Shown here: in pieces, positions 33,086-41,782 of the stretch | How positions within the stretch are numbered: the first letter of the stretch is position 1 | Layout of the letters: each line of letters starts with the position of its first letter | Assembly: GCA_025465535.1 (NCBI GenBank) | Contig: JAODMY010000070.1 | Span: forward strand, 1-64,000 | Direction of reading: 5' to 3' | DNA length: 64,000 bases | DNA from: Glaciihabitans sp. | Lineage (GTDB): Bacteria; Actinomycetota; Actinomycetes; Actinomycetales; Microbacteriaceae | Translations under genes and position numbers: made by a program | Notes under the pieces: generated by a model | Told to the model about the DNA's origin: nothing | Database searches by the model: none | The model's input: the letters and a program-made list of their open reading frames with translations, nothing else

Positions 33086-33832
33086 CTAGCGCGTCGCGGT
33101 CAGGATCCGCGAGCTCATCCACGGGCCGGACCACCACATCCGCCATCCGGCCGGGGAGTCCTCCGATGGCGTGATGTTCAACTCGCCCAACTCTTTGCGG
33201 TACTCGGCCACCTTCGAGATGTCGACGATGAGCAGTTTTCCGCCGGGCTTGAGTACCCGAATCGCTTCCCTGAGCGCCGCCGCCCGACCCCGGGATGACG
33301 GCACGTTGTGGATCGAGAGGCTCGCCGTCGCGAGATCGAACGTGTTGTCGCCGAACGGCAGCCTCGTCATGTCCGCGGTCGCCAGCGTGACGCGATCGGC
33401 CACTCCGTTGAGTTTCAGGTTGGCTTCGGTCGCGGCCACGCTGTTGCCGGACTGGTCGACGCTGCGCCACAGGTCGATGCCCGTGACGTGACCCTCGGGG
33501 AGCCGGAGGGCGAGCTGGACGGTCACGGCCCCGCGACCGCATCCGATATCGAGCGCCCTCTCGTTCCCCGCGAGCGCAGCCGAATCGAGAACCTCGGACC
33601 AGACCTGGAACTTTCCGCGGAACGTCGAGTTCAGATAGACAAGGCCGCCGACGATCCAGACGAGGCCGCCGACCAGGAAGTAGACGACGCTGATGACGTA
33701 CCAGGCGTCGAATCTGCCGAACAGGTTGATGACCCCGAACGCGATGAAGACGACGCCGAGCCCGAGCCACAGCACCGGCACCCACGGGGCGTCGATCCCG
33801 TACTTGCCTGCGATTCTCGGGCGGCCGGACAT
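33086..33832 (-). CDS. Class I SAM-dependent methyltransferase with N-terminal TM helices
   Basis: A 248-residue protein. Two membrane helices (about residues 17-40 and 45-68) precede a class I methyltransferase domain: motif I ALDIGCGRGAVTVQLALRL, acidic residue in TGIDLWRS, motif NGVADRVTLATADMTRLPFGDNTFDLATASLSIHN, then GGKLLIVDISKVAEYRKEL. It would methylate a small molecule or lipid at the membrane face; substrate unknown. The ATG directly follows the previous gene's stop (TAGATG), so the pair is coupled. The C terminus is short and unusual (WWSGPWMSSRILTATR). Confidence 0.85.
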   Translation of the reverse strand: MSGRPRIAGKYGIDAPWVPVLWLGLGVVFIAFGVINLFGRFDAWYVISVVYFLVGGLVWIVGGLVYLNSTFRGKFQVWSEVLDSAALAGNERALDIGCGRGAVTVQLALRLPEGHVTGIDLWRSVDQSGNSVAATEANLKLNGVADRVTLATADMTRLPFGDNTFDLATASLSIHNVPSSRGRAAALREAIRVLKPGGKLLIVDISKVAEYRKELGELNITPSEDSPAGWRMWWSGPWMSSRILTATR

Positions 33833-34282
33833 CTACATCCAGCCAGTCCGTTGCTCGAGCACCTTCGCGAACCGGCCCTCGAGCGCTTCGTCGAGGTAGG
33901 CATCCACTCCGGGCGACCCGACGAAGCTCGGGGAGAATGCGCCGAGCAGGCGATTGGTTCGCACGGCGATCACGCCGTTGTCGGCCAGCTGTCGGATCTC
34001 CTCGACGATCCATTCGATCTGATCCGCACGCTCCTCCGGTTCGAACGGCAGCTCCCAACGGAACGTGTCGCCGGCGGTGAGGACGAACCGGTCGTCGGAG
34101 TTCACCGCGAGCCACACGGGAACGGCATCATCACCGGCCGGGGCGAACTCGACGCGGGTGAACCAGATGCCCTTCTCGTACGGATGCACGGTGATCCGCA
34201 CCAGCGGATACGCGGCCGAGATCCGGCGCACCACCTCGTCGGCGATGCTGCGTCCGTATTCGGCGTGCGACCTGTCGTTCAT
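33833..34282 (-). CDS. Conserved hypothetical protein
   Basis: A 149-residue soluble protein I do not recognise. It starts MNDRSHAEYGRSIADEVVRR, has alternating strands (KGIWFTRVEFAPAGDDAVPVWLAVNSDDRFVLTAGD) and ends with a helical GVDAYLDEALEGRFAKVLEQRTGWM. Acidic, no signal or TM segment. Its stop is directly followed by the methyltransferase start (TAGATG), so co-translation is likely and a linked role is possible. Confidence 0.75.
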   Translation of the reverse strand: MNDRSHAEYGRSIADEVVRRISAAYPLVRITVHPYEKGIWFTRVEFAPAGDDAVPVWLAVNSDDRFVLTAGDTFRWELPFEPEERADQIEWIVEEIRQLADNGVIAVRTNRLLGAFSPSFVGSPGVDAYLDEALEGRFAKVLEQRTGWM

Positions 34283-34327
34283 CCCTCAAGAATCGCACGA
34301 CTGACTGCGACGACGCCGGGTTTTGTC

Positions 34328-34359
34328 ATCGCCGCGCCTGCTGTGGCAGGCGCGGCGAT
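34328..34359. terminator. Perfect 14-bp hairpin
   Basis: ATCGCCGCGCCTGC-TGTG-GCAGGCGCGGCGAT is a perfect inverted repeat in the 100-bp gap after the FBP-like gene (minus strand). It is strong but has no U-tract on that strand, so the terminator role is likely but not certain. Confidence 0.6.
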
Positions 34360-34381
34360 AACAAGCGGGCGCATCGTGACC

Positions 34382-34876
34382 TCACCCCGCGGGCAGCAAC
34401 TCGCGCGTGAAGTTGTCGAGGCGGGCGAGCAGCCCTGACGTGCGGTCTGAGACCACGGCATCGGGACGCGGCTGCAGATCGTGCGGCGGCGGGACGATCC
34501 GGATAATCGTCGAGCAGGCAAGGTCCGAGCAGATGTAGGTGCCGATCGTGTTGCCGTTGCGTCCGGCCTCGCCGGCCTTCGGAACCGTGAACAGCGAGAC
34601 CTGGTTGCCGGGCTGATGGGTTCGGCAGAGCGAACACATGGCCGAGATCCCGCGCGACATCGATGAGGATGCCGACCGAAGCACGATCCCGAACGGCTTG
34701 CCCTCGCGCCAGTACACGATGTACCCGCGCTGGGCGAAGGTTGGATCGAGCCAGCCGAGGTATTCGCGGTCCGCCCAGACGGTCTCGTGGATTCCGGGGA
34801 GGGGCATCCTCGCAACGACGTCAGACGGCGCGTTGACGAAGGATGCCCGAATCTCGGCTTCGGTCAGCTCCTGCAT
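34382..34876 (-). CDS. FBP-domain (EF-G-binding) protein with a zinc-finger-like C terminus
   Basis: A 164-residue protein with the FBP_C architecture known from FusB-type EF-G-binding proteins. A helical N-terminal part (MQELTEAEIRASFVNAPSDVVARM) leads to the treble-clef-like CSLCRTHQPG...YICSDLACS, four cysteines placed to hold Zn2+. FusB-type proteins bind ribosomal EF-G and, in staphylococci, confer fusidic acid resistance; actinobacterial members are not characterised. The ATG at 34876 has no strong Shine-Dalgarno. Upstream (22 bp) is an aldo/keto reductase on the same strand. Confidence 0.83.
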   Translation of the reverse strand: MQELTEAEIRASFVNAPSDVVARMPLPGIHETVWADREYLGWLDPTFAQRGYIVYWREGKPFGIVLRSASSSMSRGISAMCSLCRTHQPGNQVSLFTVPKAGEAGRNGNTIGTYICSDLACSTIIRIVPPPHDLQPRPDAVVSDRTSGLLARLDNFTRELLPAG

Positions 34877-34899
34877 GCGTTCTCCAATACTGCGGCTGC

Positions 34900-35877
34900 C
34901 TAGAATCCCTCGAGCGCGTGAGGAACGTAGTGCTCCTCGAGCTGGTCGAGTTCCGCGTCGGTGAGCTCGAGTTCGACGGCCGCGGCCGCGTCATCGAGGT
35001 GGTTCGCCTTGGTGGCGCCGACGATGGGGGCGGTGACGGCATCCTGCTGGGCCACCCAGGCCAGCGCGACCTGCGCGCGCGGGACTCCGCGAGCCTCCGC
35101 GACGGCGGCAACGGCATCCACGATCTTCTTGTCGGAGTCGACGGTCTGCTGGTAGAGGCTCTTGCCGAAGGCGTCGGTGTCGGCGCGCTTGGTGATCTCA
35201 TCCCACGGACGGGTCAGCTTGCCGCGGGCGAGCGGGCTCCACGGGATGACGCCGACGCCGGTCTCGAGGCAGAACGGGTGCATCTCGCGCTCCTCCTCGC
35301 GGTTGATCAGGTTGTACTGGTCCTGCATGGAGACGAACGGGGTCCAGCCGTTCAGCAGGGCCGCGTGCTGCATCTGCCCGAACTGCCACGCGAACATGGA
35401 GGAGGCCCCGATGTAGCGAGCCTTGCCGGCGCGAACGACGTCGTGCAGCGCCTCCATCGTCTCCTCGATCGGAACGGTGGGGTCGAAACGGTGGATCTGG
35501 TACAGGTCGACATAGTCGGTCTTCAGACGCTTCAGCGAGGCATCGATCTCGTTCATGATCGACTTGCGCGAGAGACCGTGACCATACGGGCCGGGGCGCA
35601 TCGCGCCGTGCACCTTCGTGGCGATGACAACGTCTTCGCGCTTCGCGAATTCGCCGAGAAGCTGACCGGTGATCTCCTCGCTGGAACCGAGGGAGTAGAC
35701 GTTCGCGGTGTCGAAGGTCGTGATCCCGAGTTCGATCGCCTGCTTGAAGAAGGGGCGACTCTCATCGAGCCCAACGCTCCACTCGTGGCTGCCGAGCTTC
35801 GGGTCGCCGTAGGACATGCAGCCGAGGATGACGGCCGAGACCTGGAGGCCGCTGTTGCCGAGGTTGACTGTTCTCAC
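34900..35877 (-). CDS. Aldo/keto reductase (YghZ/YajO-like)
   Basis: A 325-residue NADPH-dependent aldo/keto reductase. Tetrad residues visible in TFDTANVYSLGSSEE (Asp, Tyr), IATKVHG (Lys) and YQIHRFDP (His); later ARGVPRAQVALAW and VGATKANHLDDAAAAVELEL form the cofactor site. The MRTVNLGNSGLQVSAVILGCMSYG opening is typical of the AKR11/12-like bacterial group. Starts with GTG at 35877 overlapping the stop of the preceding small ORF (GTGA), so expression is coupled to that ORF. Substrate unknown. Confidence 0.9.
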   Translation of the reverse strand: MRTVNLGNSGLQVSAVILGCMSYGDPKLGSHEWSVGLDESRPFFKQAIELGITTFDTANVYSLGSSEEITGQLLGEFAKREDVVIATKVHGAMRPGPYGHGLSRKSIMNEIDASLKRLKTDYVDLYQIHRFDPTVPIEETMEALHDVVRAGKARYIGASSMFAWQFGQMQHAALLNGWTPFVSMQDQYNLINREEEREMHPFCLETGVGVIPWSPLARGKLTRPWDEITKRADTDAFGKSLYQQTVDSDKKIVDAVAAVAEARGVPRAQVALAWVAQQDAVTAPIVGATKANHLDDAAAAVELELTDAELDQLEEHYVPHALEGF

Positions 35878-35987
35878 TCGGAGACCTCCGAACCGGAGCA
35901 GACCGCTTCAATCGAGCGGATTACGTCTTCGAGTTTTGGGGTGGTGTGTGGGCGAACCGCGTGCGGCAGCTTGTCGTTGGTGGCCAT
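35874..35987 (-). CDS. Possible 37-aa small ORF coupled to the aldo/keto reductase
   Basis: An ATG at 35987 with GAGG three bases upstream opens a 37-codon frame beginning MATNDKLPHAV and ending SGSEVSE. Its stop overlaps the aldo/keto reductase GTG (GTGA). It is shorter than the ORF-track cutoff. Whether it encodes a stable peptide or a translational leader cannot be told; the coupling and Shine-Dalgarno support translation. Confidence 0.5.
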   Translation of the reverse strand: MATNDKLPHAVRPHTTPKLEDVIRSIEAVCSGSEVSE

Positions 35988-36018
35988 ACCTCAAGCCTAG
36001 ACACGATTGAATTGACGG

Positions 36019-37680
36019 ATGGATCCCAACGTCGATGCCTCAGGTAATCCGCAGGCCCCGAAGCCGGACGCCATAGTTGCCGATGCAAGGCTGATCGCCG
36101 CGCTCCGGGCCGATCTGCTCGCCGCCGGCTTCGACGTCGCGGGTCTTGGCGAACTCTGGGGAGAGGATGCCGCTGCCGCTCTGCACCGCGCGCATCGCGT
36201 CCCCGCTCGGCGCGCCCTCGATCGCGTGGCTGGGTTCAGTGCCGCCGCTGTTCTGGCCCGGCTCTTCGTGCTGGGGTTGCCCGTTGCCGGCGAAGATCTC
36301 GCCACGGCACTCCCGTCGCTCGGCGTCGAAGGCGCCGTCTCGCTCGGACTGGTTGCAGCATCGACAGGCCTGATCACGCCGCTGGTCGACCTGCGCCCGT
36401 ACTCCTTCACGGATTCGTGGGGAGAGGCCAACTGGTGGATCGCGAGCGACCTCGGCGAGCTCAGCCTCGGCCGCGCGCTCAACGAGAACCACGTCCTTGG
36501 CGTCGGAGGCGCGAGCCTCACACTCACCGGCCTGATGATCGACCGGTCCGCGCGGACGACGCTCGACCTCGGGACCGGATGCGGCATCCAGGCGATGCAC
36601 GCGTCCCGGCATTCCGGCCGGGTCATCGCGACGGACATCTCGGAGCGGGCGCTCGACTACGCGCGGTTCAATGCAACCCTCAACGGCATCGCAAACATCG
36701 AGTTCCGACTCGGTAGCCTGTTCGAGCCGGTCGCGGGGGAGCGCTTCGACCACATCGTTTCGAACCCGCCGTTCGTGATCACACCCCGAGCGGAGGGCGT
36801 TCCGGCGTACGAGTATCGCGACGGCGGCCGCGTGGGTGACGCGCTCGTGGCCGAGGTCGTCGCCGGGGCGGCAACACACCTGCGTCAGGTCGGTGTCGCC
36901 CAACTGCTCGGCAACTGGGAGTACCGCGCGACCGAGGACGGGCTGGAGCGGGTCGCCGACTGGCTTGACGGCACCGACCTCGATGCCTGGATCGTCGAGC
37001 GCGAGGTCCAGGATGCGCCGCTCTATGCCGAGACCTGGATCCGGGATGGCGGCACGCGATCCGGCGACGAGTTCGATCGGCTCTCTGGCGCCTGGCTCGA
37101 CGACTTCGAGGCGCGCGAGGTCACGAGCGTTGGCTTCGGATATCTCACGCTGCGGAAGCCGGCATCCGGCGCGCCAACCCTGCGCAGGCTCGAGCGTCTC
37201 GACGGGCCGGTGGGGAACTCGCTCGGCCAGCACATCGGTGCGACTCTCGCCGCGTATGACTGGCAGGCATCTCTCGACGACTACGCCCTGTCGCGTGCGA
37301 TGCTGACCGTCGCATCGGATGTCACTGAGGAACGCCACTACTGGCCGGGGGACGAGCATCCGGCGGTCATGAACCTCAAGCAGGGCGGAGGGTTCGCGCG
37401 CAGCTACCCCCTCGATACCGTTCTTGCCGCGGTCGTCGGCGCCTGCGACGGCGAGCTCAGCATCGCCGCGATCTGCGGTGCGCTGGCCGAACTGCTCTCT
37501 GTTGACCAGGGCGACGGTGCCGACCAGGACGGGGCTGACCAGGACGGAGTCGACCAGGACGACGGGGCTGACCAGGACGGTGCTGAGCCGATCGACCCGG
37601 ATGCGCTCCTTGCGGAGACACTGCCGATGATTCGAGAGCTGGTCACCGTGGGCATCCTCCGGCGTCCAGAGCCCTCCTAA
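36019..37680 (+). CDS. SAM-dependent methyltransferase (RsmC/RlmG-like core) with DQDGA repeats
   Basis: A 553-residue protein with a class I methyltransferase core in the middle: LDLGTGCGIQAMHASRHSGRVIATDISERAL (motif I to acidic strand) and HIVSNPPFVITPRA, whose NPPF marks N-methyltransferases acting on nucleic acids or glutamine amides. This resembles rRNA large methyltransferases RlmG/RsmC. N-terminal about 140 residues and C-terminal part (from SLDDYALSRAMLTV) are family-specific. The tail has an unusual acidic tandem repeat near residues 495-523 (DGADQDG units), coded by 15-bp repeats. Likely targets rRNA; not proven. A palindrome element follows. Confidence 0.8.
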   Translation: MDPNVDASGNPQAPKPDAIVADARLIAALRADLLAAGFDVAGLGELWGEDAAAALHRAHRVPARRALDRVAGFSAAAVLARLFVLGLPVAGEDLATALPSLGVEGAVSLGLVAASTGLITPLVDLRPYSFTDSWGEANWWIASDLGELSLGRALNENHVLGVGGASLTLTGLMIDRSARTTLDLGTGCGIQAMHASRHSGRVIATDISERALDYARFNATLNGIANIEFRLGSLFEPVAGERFDHIVSNPPFVITPRAEGVPAYEYRDGGRVGDALVAEVVAGAATHLRQVGVAQLLGNWEYRATEDGLERVADWLDGTDLDAWIVEREVQDAPLYAETWIRDGGTRSGDEFDRLSGAWLDDFEAREVTSVGFGYLTLRKPASGAPTLRRLERLDGPVGNSLGQHIGATLAAYDWQASLDDYALSRAMLTVASDVTEERHYWPGDEHPAVMNLKQGGGFARSYPLDTVLAAVVGACDGELSIAAICGALAELLSVDQGDGADQDGADQDGVDQDDGADQDGAEPIDPDALLAETLPMIRELVTVGILRRPEPS

Positions 37681-37693
37681 CCCCGTTGTAATC

Positions 37694-37765
37694 CCTGTCT
37701 GCCCCCGGGTGATGCGTCTGCCCCCGTACGTCCGGGGGCAGACGCATCACCCGGGGGCAGACAGG
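37694..37765. repeat. Palindromic element copy A (33-bp arms)
   Basis: Arms 37694-37726 and 37733-37765 are exact inverted copies over 33 bp around a six-base loop (TACGTC). Each arm contains TCTGCCCCCG twice around GGTGATGCG. A near-identical copy is at 55707-55776. It starts 14 bp after the methyltransferase stop and lies 170 bp before the DedA gene. The remaining gap shows nothing else recognisable. Confidence 0.9.
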
Positions 37766-37934
37766 AATCAGTCCGAGGCAGGAAATCGGCACGCGAGGCG
37801 GAGGCGTCATGCGCCAGGCTGGCCAGTCGCGGCTGGGAGTTCTCTGGGTGAGCGCTCTGAACCTTCGAGCATTATCAGGAATCCTTCGTGTCGCCGCATT
37901 GGAGATTCACTGGAAGACACGCCATTCTTACAGG

Positions 37935-38597
37935 ATGTTCTTTCTCCAGCAGTCGGCTTCGATCGGCCAGTTTTTCGACCCAAGCGTCTTCCTGAAGTCG
38001 GTCGGACCGTGGGCGCTGCTCGTCGTCATCGTCATCGTCTTCATCGAAACCGGCCTGCTCTTCCCCTTTCTCCCGGGTGACAGCCTCGTGTTCGCGGCGG
38101 CGATAGTGGTCGGCAGCCTCGGCGTACCGCTCTGGGTTCTCATGCTGGTTGTCGCCGTAACGGCAACTGCAGGCAGTAGTACGGCGTTCGCGATCGGTCG
38201 GCGAACGGGGCCGAGGCTGTTCAAGGACGACGCCCGGATCTTCAAGACCCGCTATCGGGACGAGGCGGACGCTTTCTTCGGAAAATACGGCGCGGGCGCT
38301 CTCGTGCTCGCCCGGTTCGTTCCCATTGTGCGCACGTTCGTTTCCCCGATCGTCGGCGCTTCGACCATGTCCTGGCGCAGGTTCATGCTCTGGAACGTCG
38401 TTGGCGCGGTACTGTGGGCGGTCGTTCTCGGCCTCGCCGGGTTCTTTCTGGGAAAGATCACGTTCGTTTCCCACAACATTGAGGCGATCGCGATTGTCAT
38501 CGTCGTGGTTTCGGTGCTCCCCATTGTGATCGGGCTCGTGCGGAACCGCCTGCGTGAGCGTCGTGCGGTTACGGCAATGCGATCGAACGCCGACTAG
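37935..38597 (+). CDS. DedA family membrane protein
   Basis: A 220-residue DedA/SNARE-associated family protein, a likely undecaprenyl-phosphate or phospholipid flippase. Family signs: FIETGLLFPFLPGDSLVFAAAI, FGKYGAGALVLARFVPIVRTFVSPIVGASTMSWRRFMLWNVVGAVLWA. Conserved E/F-x-P-G-D and ARFxPxxRTxxP residues are present, with about five to six helices. ATG at 37935 is used; the track's start at 37809 adds 42 residues with no homology. Shine-Dalgarno is weak (ACAGG). Confidence 0.92.
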   Translation: MFFLQQSASIGQFFDPSVFLKSVGPWALLVVIVIVFIETGLLFPFLPGDSLVFAAAIVVGSLGVPLWVLMLVVAVTATAGSSTAFAIGRRTGPRLFKDDARIFKTRYRDEADAFFGKYGAGALVLARFVPIVRTFVSPIVGASTMSWRRFMLWNVVGAVLWAVVLGLAGFFLGKITFVSHNIEAIAIVIVVVSVLPIVIGLVRNRLRERRAVTAMRSNAD

Positions 38598-38640
38598 GCG
38601 GGCACTGCGTGGTCGCGCATAAACGCGCAAGCTGGAGATC

Positions 38641-39423
38641 ATGAATCTCTTGCCGTTCGTGGTGACCGTGGCGATCCTCGCCGCGCTGAGTCTCGCGATC
38701 GTCGCACTACTGCGGCTCGAGCGTCCCTATCTTCAACCGGTCGCGATCCTTCGGGCGGTGCTTCAGCTTGCCATCCTCACCCTGATCCTCAACGGTGTGA
38801 TCTCGGACGGGATCTGGGTGGCCCTGTTTCTCGCGGTGATGGTCGGCGCGGCAACCTGGGTCGTGGTGCGCCGGCTCGAGATGCCGTTTCGGATGGCCTG
38901 GCTCATTGCCGTCGTCATCACGGTCGCCTCGGCTGTTCCGGTCGTCGTGATCTTCCTTTCCGGCACCGTCCAGTTCAGCCCGCGCTACGTCCTCGCGGTC
39001 GGCGGGATCATCATCGGCAACACCATGACGGTTTCGACGCTCATGGGTCGCTCGCTGGCCGCCAGCTTCGACTCCGGTCGGGACGAAATTGAGGGTTGGC
39101 TCGCGCTCGGGGCGACTCCGCGCCTTGCATCCCAGCGCGTCGTCCGGGTTGCGGCATCCACGGCTCTCATTCCGGGGACGGACCAGGCGCGCACCACGGG
39201 GTTGGTGACGCTGCCCGGTGCATTCGTCGGTGCCATCTTCGCCGGTGCGTCACCGCTGGTTGCAGCGGAATTCCAGGTGCTGGTGCTCGCATCCATCCTC
39301 GTCGCCAGCGCGCTGACGGTCGCGTTCTTCGCCAGGATTTTTGGAGCGCCAGCGGTCGTTCCGACGAATGGAAGGCTGCGGGAGAGAGCCGCACGCGCCA
39401 GGGAACTGAAGGCTACGAGCTGA
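38641..39423 (+). CDS. fetB: FetB-like (UPF0014) ABC permease
   Basis: A 260-residue, seven-helix UPF0014 permease. Landmarks: RAVLQLAILTLILNG, SPRYVLAVGGIIIGNTMTVSTLMGRSLA, and the strongly conserved EGWLALGATPRLASQRVVRVAASTALIPGTDQARTTGLVTLPGAFVGAIFAGASPLVAAEFQ. In E. coli FetAB exports iron; here no ATPase (FetA) gene is adjacent, so it is an orphan permease and iron export is an inference. ATG at 38641 with GGAGA six bases upstream. It is convergent with the following MFS gene; the last codons overlap by 11 bp. Confidence 0.88.
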   Translation: MNLLPFVVTVAILAALSLAIVALLRLERPYLQPVAILRAVLQLAILTLILNGVISDGIWVALFLAVMVGAATWVVVRRLEMPFRMAWLIAVVITVASAVPVVVIFLSGTVQFSPRYVLAVGGIIIGNTMTVSTLMGRSLAASFDSGRDEIEGWLALGATPRLASQRVVRVAASTALIPGTDQARTTGLVTLPGAFVGAIFAGASPLVAAEFQVLVLASILVASALTVAFFARIFGAPAVVPTNGRLRERAARARELKATS

Positions 39424-40759
39424 ATCCGCCGTCGAGGCGCCGGACGATCTCCACGCGGGGCGACCAGTGCGCCACCCTGACCTTGATTCGCAGTTCGTGT
39501 CGACGTGCGAGATGGATGCCGATCGCGAGCGCCGCGATCGCCGGAACCGTCCCAGCAACGGCCATGCCGACGTGAGGTCCCCAGTTGGAGACGATCCATC
39601 CGGTCAGCGGGCCACCGAGTGCCTGCCCGCCGAGAAGGACGAGAACGTAGACCGACATCACCCGGCCGCGGATACCCAGGTTCGACGACATCTGCACGAG
39701 TGCGTTCGCCGCCGTGATGAACAGCAGGTTGAATAGCCCGATGCCGATGAGCAGTGCCCCGAGGCTCCATTCGCTCGGCATGAGGGAGGCGACCACCTCT
39801 GTGACCCCCCAGAGGCCGGCCGTGATGATGACGCCCCGCAGCCGCACGACCCGGCGCCGAGTCGCGAGGATTCCGCCGGTCAGCGCTCCGGCCGCGACCA
39901 GCGTGTTGAAGAGTCCGTAACCGGACGCGCCGATATTGAAGATGTTGTTCGCGTAGGCGGCGAGGATGACCGGCATCGTGACCGCGAACACCGAGGTGAT
40001 CGCCACCATCACGATCGACCAGAGGATGGCGGGCTTCCGCCTGACGTAGCGAAGACCCTGCCTGAGCTGGCCCTTTTCTCTCGGCATGCGCGGACTTCGC
40101 TGCAGCTTCGAGGTTTTCAGGAGGAAAAGCGCCAGAACCACGCCGAAGCAGGAGAGTCCGTTGATCCCGAACGCCCAGCCCGCGCCGACGAGGTCGAGAA
40201 GAAGGCCGGCGATCGCGGGGCCGATCAGGCCGCCGAGTTGGAAGACGGACGAGTTGATGGCGATCGCGTTGCGCAGGTTGCGCGGTCCGACCAACTCGTT
40301 GACGAACACCTGTCGCGTCGGGTTGTCGATGATGACAACGAATCCGCCGATGAATGCCAGCAGGTAGACCTGCCAGACCTGGACGGTGTGGGTGAGCGCG
40401 AGGGTCGCCAGGATGAGCGCAAGGATGCCGAACGTCGACTGCGTCAGCATCAGCAGCATCCGCTTCGAATAGCGGTCGACGATCAGTCCGCCGTAGAGGC
40501 CGAAAAGAAGCATCGGCAGGAACTGCGCGGCGACGGTCACGCCGACCGCGGCGACGTTGTGCGAGAGCTGGAGGACGAGCCAGTCCTGCGCGATCCGCTG
40601 CATCCAGGTGCCCGACATCGCGACGACGTTCGAGATTGTGAACAACCGGAAATTGGGGACCCTTAGGGCGCTGAAGCTCTCGGCCCACGACGGCCGTTCC
40701 TTGATCACCTGCATTGGTTCGGTAGGTGGGAAGGCGGACGTGGTCGGAGCGGAAGTCAA
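39413..40759 (-). CDS. MFS transporter, enterobactin-exporter-like (MFS_3)
   Basis: A 12-helix MFS of the MFS_3/EntS group, about 448 residues: SALRVPNFRLFTISNVVAMSGTWMQRIAQDWLVLQL at the start, FGLYGGLIVDRYSKRMLL in loop 2-3, NPTRQVFVNELVGPRNLRNAIAINSSVFQLGGLIGPAIAG, and the terminal ALGGPLTGWIVSNWGPHVGM. Start: the TTG at 40759 (LTSAPTT) is chosen because CAGGA lies seven bases before it and the codons up to 40840 are rich in rare A/T-ending triplets; ATG at 40714 (MQVIKER) is possible. Divergent from a LysR gene, its probable regulator. Confidence 0.83.
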   Translation of the reverse strand: MTSAPTTSAFPPTEPMQVIKERPSWAESFSALRVPNFRLFTISNVVAMSGTWMQRIAQDWLVLQLSHNVAAVGVTVAAQFLPMLLFGLYGGLIVDRYSKRMLLMLTQSTFGILALILATLALTHTVQVWQVYLLAFIGGFVVIIDNPTRQVFVNELVGPRNLRNAIAINSSVFQLGGLIGPAIAGLLLDLVGAGWAFGINGLSCFGVVLALFLLKTSKLQRSPRMPREKGQLRQGLRYVRRKPAILWSIVMVAITSVFAVTMPVILAAYANNIFNIGASGYGLFNTLVAAGALTGGILATRRRVVRLRGVIITAGLWGVTEVVASLMPSEWSLGALLIGIGLFNLLFITAANALVQMSSNLGIRGRVMSVYVLVLLGGQALGGPLTGWIVSNWGPHVGMAVAGTVPAIAALAIGIHLARRHELRIKVRVAHWSPRVEIVRRLDGGFSS

Positions 40760-40892
40760 AAAGGATCCTGAAATTACGGCTGGATGGTCGGCGGCGGTGC
40801 TGAATCGCTCAGTTCTTAACGGTAGTCGCGCGCGCTTCATTCCCCGACTAAATTGAACCTATATCTGTCATTGGATTTCGTAATGAGGGCTC

Positions 40893-41747
40893 GTGTTTGA
40901 TCCAATCCTTCTCAAAACTTTTCTCGCTGTCGCCGAGACTCGTAGCTTCACGAACGCCGGCGTCCAACTCGGACTGAGCCAGCCAACGGTGAGCCAGCAC
41001 GTGCGCAAACTCGAGGATGCGGCGGGCCGCACGCTCGTCTCGCGCGACACTCGCGACGTGCGCCTCACCGACAACGGGGATGCGATGGCCGGGTTCGCGC
41101 GCACGATCCTGGCCGCCCACACCGTGGCCTCGAGCTACTTCAGCGGATCGGCGATGCGAGGCAGGCTGCGGTTCGGAACGGGGGATGACCTCGCTATCAC
41201 GCAGCTGCCGCGGATCCTCCGTCACTTCCGACAGCTCTATCCGCAGATCAACCTCGAGCTCACGGTGAGCCAGACGGGTGCGCTCGTTCGCCGCCTGCAC
41301 GCCGGCCAGCTCGACCTCATCTTCATCAAGGAGAACCCGGACGAGAGCGCGGATGGCGTCCGCGTTAGCCGAGACACCATGGTTTGGGTCGGTCACGAGA
41401 AGACGATCATCGAGACGGACGAGCCGGTGCCGGTCGTCGCGTACAACGCGCCGAGCTTCAGCAGGCAGGTCGCGATCGACGCGCTCGAAGCCGTGGGGCG
41501 CACCTGGCGGATCACCTGCAACTCGCGCGAGGTCAGCGGACTTCTCGCTGCCGTTCGCGCCGGGCTCGGCGTCGCTGTTTTCCCGCAGTCGCTCATTCCC
41601 GAGGATCTCGTGAAGGTCACCAATCGGTTCGGCCTTCCCGTGCTCGGCGATGTGGACTTCACCCTGCGCGCCAATCCGAGCGCTCCGCCCGAGCCGACCG
41701 AGGCATTGATTTCGGCGATCATGGGCCGAGGTCTCGCGCGTGGCTGA
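40893..41747 (+). CDS. LysR-family transcriptional regulator
   Basis: A 284-residue LysR regulator. Winged helix at the start: LKTFLAVAETRSFTNAGVQLGLSQPTVSQHVRKLEDAAGRTLVSR, then a periplasmic-binding-like effector domain (RLRFGTGDDLAITQLPRILRHF ... GLGVAVFPQSLIPEDLV). Starts with GTG with TGAGGG seven bases upstream. Divergent from the MFS gene, with AT-rich DNA (CTATATCTGTCATTGG) between, the usual LysR-operator place. It probably controls its own transcription and that of the MFS. Effector unknown. Confidence 0.92.
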   Translation: MFDPILLKTFLAVAETRSFTNAGVQLGLSQPTVSQHVRKLEDAAGRTLVSRDTRDVRLTDNGDAMAGFARTILAAHTVASSYFSGSAMRGRLRFGTGDDLAITQLPRILRHFRQLYPQINLELTVSQTGALVRRLHAGQLDLIFIKENPDESADGVRVSRDTMVWVGHEKTIIETDEPVPVVAYNAPSFSRQVAIDALEAVGRTWRITCNSREVSGLLAAVRAGLGVAVFPQSLIPEDLVKVTNRFGLPVLGDVDFTLRANPSAPPEPTEALISAIMGRGLARG

Positions 41748-41782
41748 GCCGGTTGCGGCGGATGGGCGCATAGTCTCGGCGG

